The notes beneath the pieces are model-generated. The model had not been told where the DNA came from. It worked only from the letters and a program-made list of their open reading frames with translations, and ran no database searches. Positions 18,072-21,037 of a DNA stretch of 21,037 bases are shown in pieces. Position 1 is the first letter of the stretch. Each line of letters opens with the position of its first letter. Origin of the DNA: a virus; IMG/VR virus record IMGVR_UViG_3300010883_016936, positions 1 to 21,037 of that record. One strand, given 5' to 3'. Made by a program: the position numbers and the translations under genes.

Positions 18072-19493
18072 ATGAGTAATCCTCTTGCTGATGTAGCAGC
18101 AGAAAGAGCGGTTTTATCAGGAATATGTCAATTTGGACAAAATGTTTATTTAGATATAGCCGATATTGTTAAGGAAAAAGCTTTTACCAACGAATATAAT
18201 CAGGCAATTTTTGCGTGCTTGAAACATGTTCTATGTAAAGAAGATATAGTAGAAATAGATGCTGCTTCTATTTACTCTGCTGGAGAAGAACTCGGGTTTT
18301 CTAACTTATTGGCTAAGAAAAGCTGTTCTCAACATATTCAATCGTTATTTAATTTTCCTGTTTCTCAAAAGAATATTCGACGTTTTGCCGGTAAAATTAC
18401 CAAACTACAAATAGCCAGAGACTATAGAACTAAACTAAATACAGTTTGTGATGATTTACTAGAAATTAATGGAGATGAATCTATTACCCATATTCTTGGA
18501 ATTGGGGAAAATGCCATATTCGAATTTTCAGAGCATTTATTAGATTCAGACAACGAACCAAAATTATTAGGCGAAGGTTTGGTGGACTATGTAAACTACC
18601 TTGCTACAAACCCCGTGGACCAACTAGGCTTACACACAGGTTTTCCTCAATACGACGCAGCAATAGGAGGAGGATTAAGACCTGGAACTGTCAATGTTAT
18701 TGGGGCTCGCCCAAAAGTGGGTAAAACTCTTTTAGCAAGTAACATGGGATACCATTTAGCGGCTAATGAAAAAATTCCTATCTTGAATATGGATACGGAA
18801 ATGCAATTGGAAGACCATCAACACAGAACATTGGCAATGACATCCGATTGTTATATTTATGATATAGAAACTGGTAAATTTGCACAAAAACCAGGATATC
18901 GCAAAAAGGTTATGGATGCTTCCCGCAAAATAGAAGATGGAAAGATACCATATTATCATCGCTCAATAGCAAGTATTCCGTTTGAAGAACAATTGGCTAT
19001 TATGAGAAGATGGTTGGTTAAGAAGGTAGGATTTGATAATGAAGGCAAAGCGAAGCCGTGTGCTATTATTTATGACTATCTAAAATTAATGACATCAGAA
19101 AGTATTGATAAGAATTTAGCAGAATTTCAGGCGCTAGGATTTATGATGACTAGTCTGCATAATTTTGCAGTAAAATACAAACTTCCCATTTTGTTATTTA
19201 TACAGTTAAATAGAGACGGTATTAATAGGGAGGGAACAGATACAGCAAGCGGTTCAGATAGAGTCATTTGGTTATGTTCAAACTTTACAATATTTAAACT
19301 AAAATCTGATGAAGAAACCGCCGCAGATGGCCCTCATGTGGGCAATAGAAAATTGGTGCCCGTTGTAGCTAGACACGGTTCTAGCTTAGCAGACGGAGAT
19401 TATATTAACTGTTTTATGAAGGGTAGTACTTCTAGTATTATTGAGGGCAAGAGAAAATTTGAAGCTTCAAAACAAGACAACAAATCATTCTAG
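18072..19493 (+). CDS. dnaB: Replicative DNA helicase, DnaB family
   Basis: The 473-aa protein is built like DnaB: an N-terminal helical domain beginning with PLADVAAERAVLSGICQFG (the standard E-x-A-x-L-G-x(4) motif region), a linker, and a RecA-like C-terminal ATPase. Motif H1 is GARPKVGKT (211-219), preceded by HTGFPQYDAAIGGGLRPGTV. NMDTEMQLEDHQHR is motif H1a, AIIYDYLKLM motif H2 (Walker B), and LLFIQLNRDGINREGTDTAS motif H3 with the Gln/Asn sensor. It would unwind DNA at the fork on the lagging strand together with the primase that follows. GAGATAAA precedes the ATG. The last 53 nt overlap the primase frame. Confidence 0.9.
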   Translation: MSNPLADVAAERAVLSGICQFGQNVYLDIADIVKEKAFTNEYNQAIFACLKHVLCKEDIVEIDAASIYSAGEELGFSNLLAKKSCSQHIQSLFNFPVSQKNIRRFAGKITKLQIARDYRTKLNTVCDDLLEINGDESITHILGIGENAIFEFSEHLLDSDNEPKLLGEGLVDYVNYLATNPVDQLGLHTGFPQYDAAIGGGLRPGTVNVIGARPKVGKTLLASNMGYHLAANEKIPILNMDTEMQLEDHQHRTLAMTSDCYIYDIETGKFAQKPGYRKKVMDASRKIEDGKIPYYHRSIASIPFEEQLAIMRRWLVKKVGFDNEGKAKPCAIIYDYLKLMTSESIDKNLAEFQALGFMMTSLHNFAVKYKLPILLFIQLNRDGINREGTDTASGSDRVIWLCSNFTIFKLKSDEETAADGPHVGNRKLVPVVARHGSSLADGDYINCFMKGSTSSIIEGKRKFEASKQDNKSF

Positions 19494-20613
19494 TGTCAAA
19501 CAAATTGAAACAAAAATTGTAGCTAATTTTACCAAAATCATAGACCATTTTCAATTAGACCTAGAAGAAAGCTCAAGGTTTTATGTTGGGGCCTGCCCAA
19601 TTCATAACGGGGATAATCCAACCGCATTCAATTTTTATCATCAGGGAGAATCATACGCAGGTAATTGGCAGTGCCATACTCAACAGTGTGAAAAGACCTT
19701 TGTTAGTTCGTCAGTCGGATTAATAAGAGGTCTTTTGTCTAAGTCTAGATTGAAATGGGAAGTACCAGGAAACGAAATAGTTTCATTTGCAGACACATTG
19801 AATTGGTGTGAAGATTTTTTTGGGTGTAAAGTATCAAAAGAAATTGATATATATTCAGAAGATGATAATTTGACCAGATGTATTAATTATGCATATAAAG
19901 GCATTAAAATTCCGTACAGCTTCAAAATTTCCTCCCAGGCATTTAGAGACAAGGTGCAAATTCCAAGCACCTATTTTGTCAATCGGGGATTTAGTCCACA
20001 AACAATGGATACATTTGGCGTGGGCTTATGCTCTGCTCCAGGGAAACCCATGAATAACAGGGCAGTTGTTCCTATATATGATATTAATGGTCAAAATGTC
20101 ATCGCATGTACTGGTCGTAGTATTTACGAACGGTGTAAATTATGCAAAGGATACCATAGTAATCTAATGCCTTGCCCCAATCCTAAATATGCTAGAAAAT
20201 TAAGTAAGTGGAATCATTCTCCTAATTTTCCCGGCCAATATATGCTATACAATTATCACAATGCTATTTCAGAAATAAAAAAGAGTGGTACGGCCATCTT
20301 AGTTGAAGGATGCCCAAATGTTTGGAGACTGTGGGAAGCTGGATTTAAAACAGCCTTGGCATCTTTTGGTTCTAAATTTAGCGAACATCAAAAAAAACTA
20401 CTAGACACTATCGGGGCAACCACTATAGTAATAGTACCAGACGTAGATAAGGCTGGTTCAAAAATGGTAGAAACGGTTAAAAAACAGTGTCAACACAGTT
20501 ACAATATTTATGTAATTAAACCGGATTATGAAGATGATATAGCAGAATGCGATATCAAAAAAGTACAAAGTTTAGTCAGACCAGCAATAGAGAGATTTAA
20601 TAGTGGAAACTAA
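19441..20613 (+). CDS. DNA primase (DnaG-type, zinc finger plus TOPRIM)
   Basis: The frame contains a zinc-binding motif of CHC2 type (CPIHNGDNPTAFNFY, then WQCHTQQCEKTF), an additional Cys pair (RCKLCKGYHSNLMPC) and a TOPRIM domain (GTAILVEGCPN with the conserved Glu, then IVIVPDVDKAGS with D-x-D). It lays down RNA primers for lagging-strand synthesis. There is no in-frame ATG near the start; the open frame begins with TTG at 19441 (or TTG at 19459), inside the helicase gene, so the exact start is uncertain. Length is about 380-390 aa, shorter than bacterial DnaG because the C-terminal helicase-binding domain is missing. It overlaps the dNMP kinase gene by 11 nt. Confidence 0.85.
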   Translation: MRARENLKLQNKTTNHSSVKQIETKIVANFTKIIDHFQLDLEESSRFYVGACPIHNGDNPTAFNFYHQGESYAGNWQCHTQQCEKTFVSSSVGLIRGLLSKSRLKWEVPGNEIVSFADTLNWCEDFFGCKVSKEIDIYSEDDNLTRCINYAYKGIKIPYSFKISSQAFRDKVQIPSTYFVNRGFSPQTMDTFGVGLCSAPGKPMNNRAVVPIYDINGQNVIACTGRSIYERCKLCKGYHSNLMPCPNPKYARKLSKWNHSPNFPGQYMLYNYHNAISEIKKSGTAILVEGCPNVWRLWEAGFKTALASFGSKFSEHQKKLLDTIGATTIVIVPDVDKAGSKMVETVKKQCQHSYNIYVIKPDYEDDIAECDIKKVQSLVRPAIERFNSGN

Positions 20614-21037
20614 AATTTTAGGACTAAGTGGTAAAAAGCAATCTGGTAAGAATACATCTGCCAATTTTATACTAGGTCAGTTTATGAAAAATGTTAATCT
20701 CATAAGCGACTTTCAAATTACAGGTGAAGGGCAATTATGGATTGTGGATTTGCTTGGAGATGAAAGTGTTAGGGGTGTTTTCGATGTCTTTAGAAAAAAT
20801 TCCGATATGGACAAATTCAAGGAAACAGAATTAAACCATTTTATTCAATTGTACAGCATGGCTGACCTGTTGAAAGAAAACATCTGTATAAATGTTCTGA
20901 ACTTAACAAGAAAACAGTGTTATGGAACCGATGAGCAAAAAGATACTAAGACACATTTAAAATGGGAAAATATGCCGGGAATTACAACAAATCCACATAT
21001 GCTTCAAATTGGCGCTGTTGATTTAGGATGTAAAACA
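20603..21037 (+). CDS. Deoxynucleoside monophosphate kinase, N-terminal part
   Basis: The gene starts with GTG inside the primase stop region and runs off the window end after 145 codons. Residues 7-18 (GLSGKKQSGKNT) are the P-loop. YSMADLLKENICINVLNLTRKQCYGTDEQ continues as in phage dNMP kinases: the (F/Y)-A-D-x-LK segment followed by L-x-QCYGTDExK, and then LKWENMPG. The enzyme phosphorylates dNMPs, completing the route from RNR, dCMP deaminase and dUTPase products to dNTPs. A stretch at about 28-60 (FQITGEGQLWIVDLLGDESV) is an insertion relative to the compact kinases, seen in other phage members that I recall. Confidence 0.85.
   Translation, partial: METKILGLSGKKQSGKNTSANFILGQFMKNVNLISDFQITGEGQLWIVDLLGDESVRGVFDVFRKNSDMDKFKETELNHFIQLYSMADLLKENICINVLNLTRKQCYGTDEQKDTKTHLKWENMPGITTNPHMLQIGAVDLGCKT

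Noticed and set aside
1-21037. CRISPR arrays, insertion sequences, integrase or att sites
   Set aside because: No regularly spaced repeats, transposase motifs, terminal inverted repeats or integrase signatures were seen; the content fits a lytic phage replication region.

Overview
The window is a gene-dense stretch of a double-stranded DNA bacteriophage genome, most likely a large lytic tailed phage (Caudoviricetes) with a distant T4-like replication core. All recognisable genes lie on the plus strand. Most genes overlap or abut their neighbours, the base composition is A+T-rich, and the content is typical of phages: dUTPase, dCMP deaminase, B12-dependent ribonucleotide reductase, PhoH, a RecA/UvsX-type recombinase, DnaB-type helicase, primase, dNMP kinase, a small sigma factor, HNH endonucleases and tRNA genes. 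Shine-Dalgarno-like sequences and TTGACA/TATAAT-like promoters suggest a bacterial host that uses ordinary sigma-70 promoters and SD-led initiation. The host cannot be named from this sequence alone.

Layout. Positions 1-388: the end of a fatty acid hydroxylase/sterol desaturase superfamily gene and a 53-aa ORF. Positions 408-772: two Gln-type tRNA genes flanking about 215 bases of highly structured, apparently non-coding sequence; the first tRNA carries an 8-nt tandem duplication in its anticodon loop. Positions 790-2296: a small ORF with a terminator, dUTPase, a more G+C-rich HNH endonuclease, and small ORFs including one membrane protein. Positions 2427-6623: an overlapping operon behind a sigma-70-like promoter, with a glycosyltransferase, a sigma factor, a PD-(D/E)XK nuclease, two unknown proteins, a ClpP-like protease and a DeoC-like aldolase homologue that lacks the Schiff-base lysine. 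Positions 6624-7355: a self-contained unit (putative promoter, 16-bp palindrome, Ala/Gly/Ser/Thr-rich protein, GAAA-loop terminator). Positions 7391-9235: a stand-alone REC (response receiver) protein coupled to a coiled-coil membrane protein, a permuted NlpC/P60-like hydrolase and another small membrane protein. Positions 9243-9824: dCMP deaminase. Positions 9806-10084: a promoter, about 245 bases of structured non-coding RNA and a UUCG terminator. Positions 10109-21037: the nucleotide-metabolism and replication operon (RNR, PhoH, HNH, zinc ribbon, three unknowns, RecA/UvsX, nuclease, UvsY-like candidate, zinc protein, DnaB helicase, primase, dNMP kinase).

How it fits together. dUTPase, dCMP deaminase, RNR and dNMP kinase supply dNTPs. 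Helicase, primase, UvsX, the UvsY-like candidate and the nucleases form a replication-recombination module. The sigma factor probably redirects host RNA polymerase. The parts that do not fit a standard phage toolkit are the two non-coding structured RNA candidates, the altered tRNA, the REC/membrane/hydrolase cassette and the lysine-less DeoC homologue.
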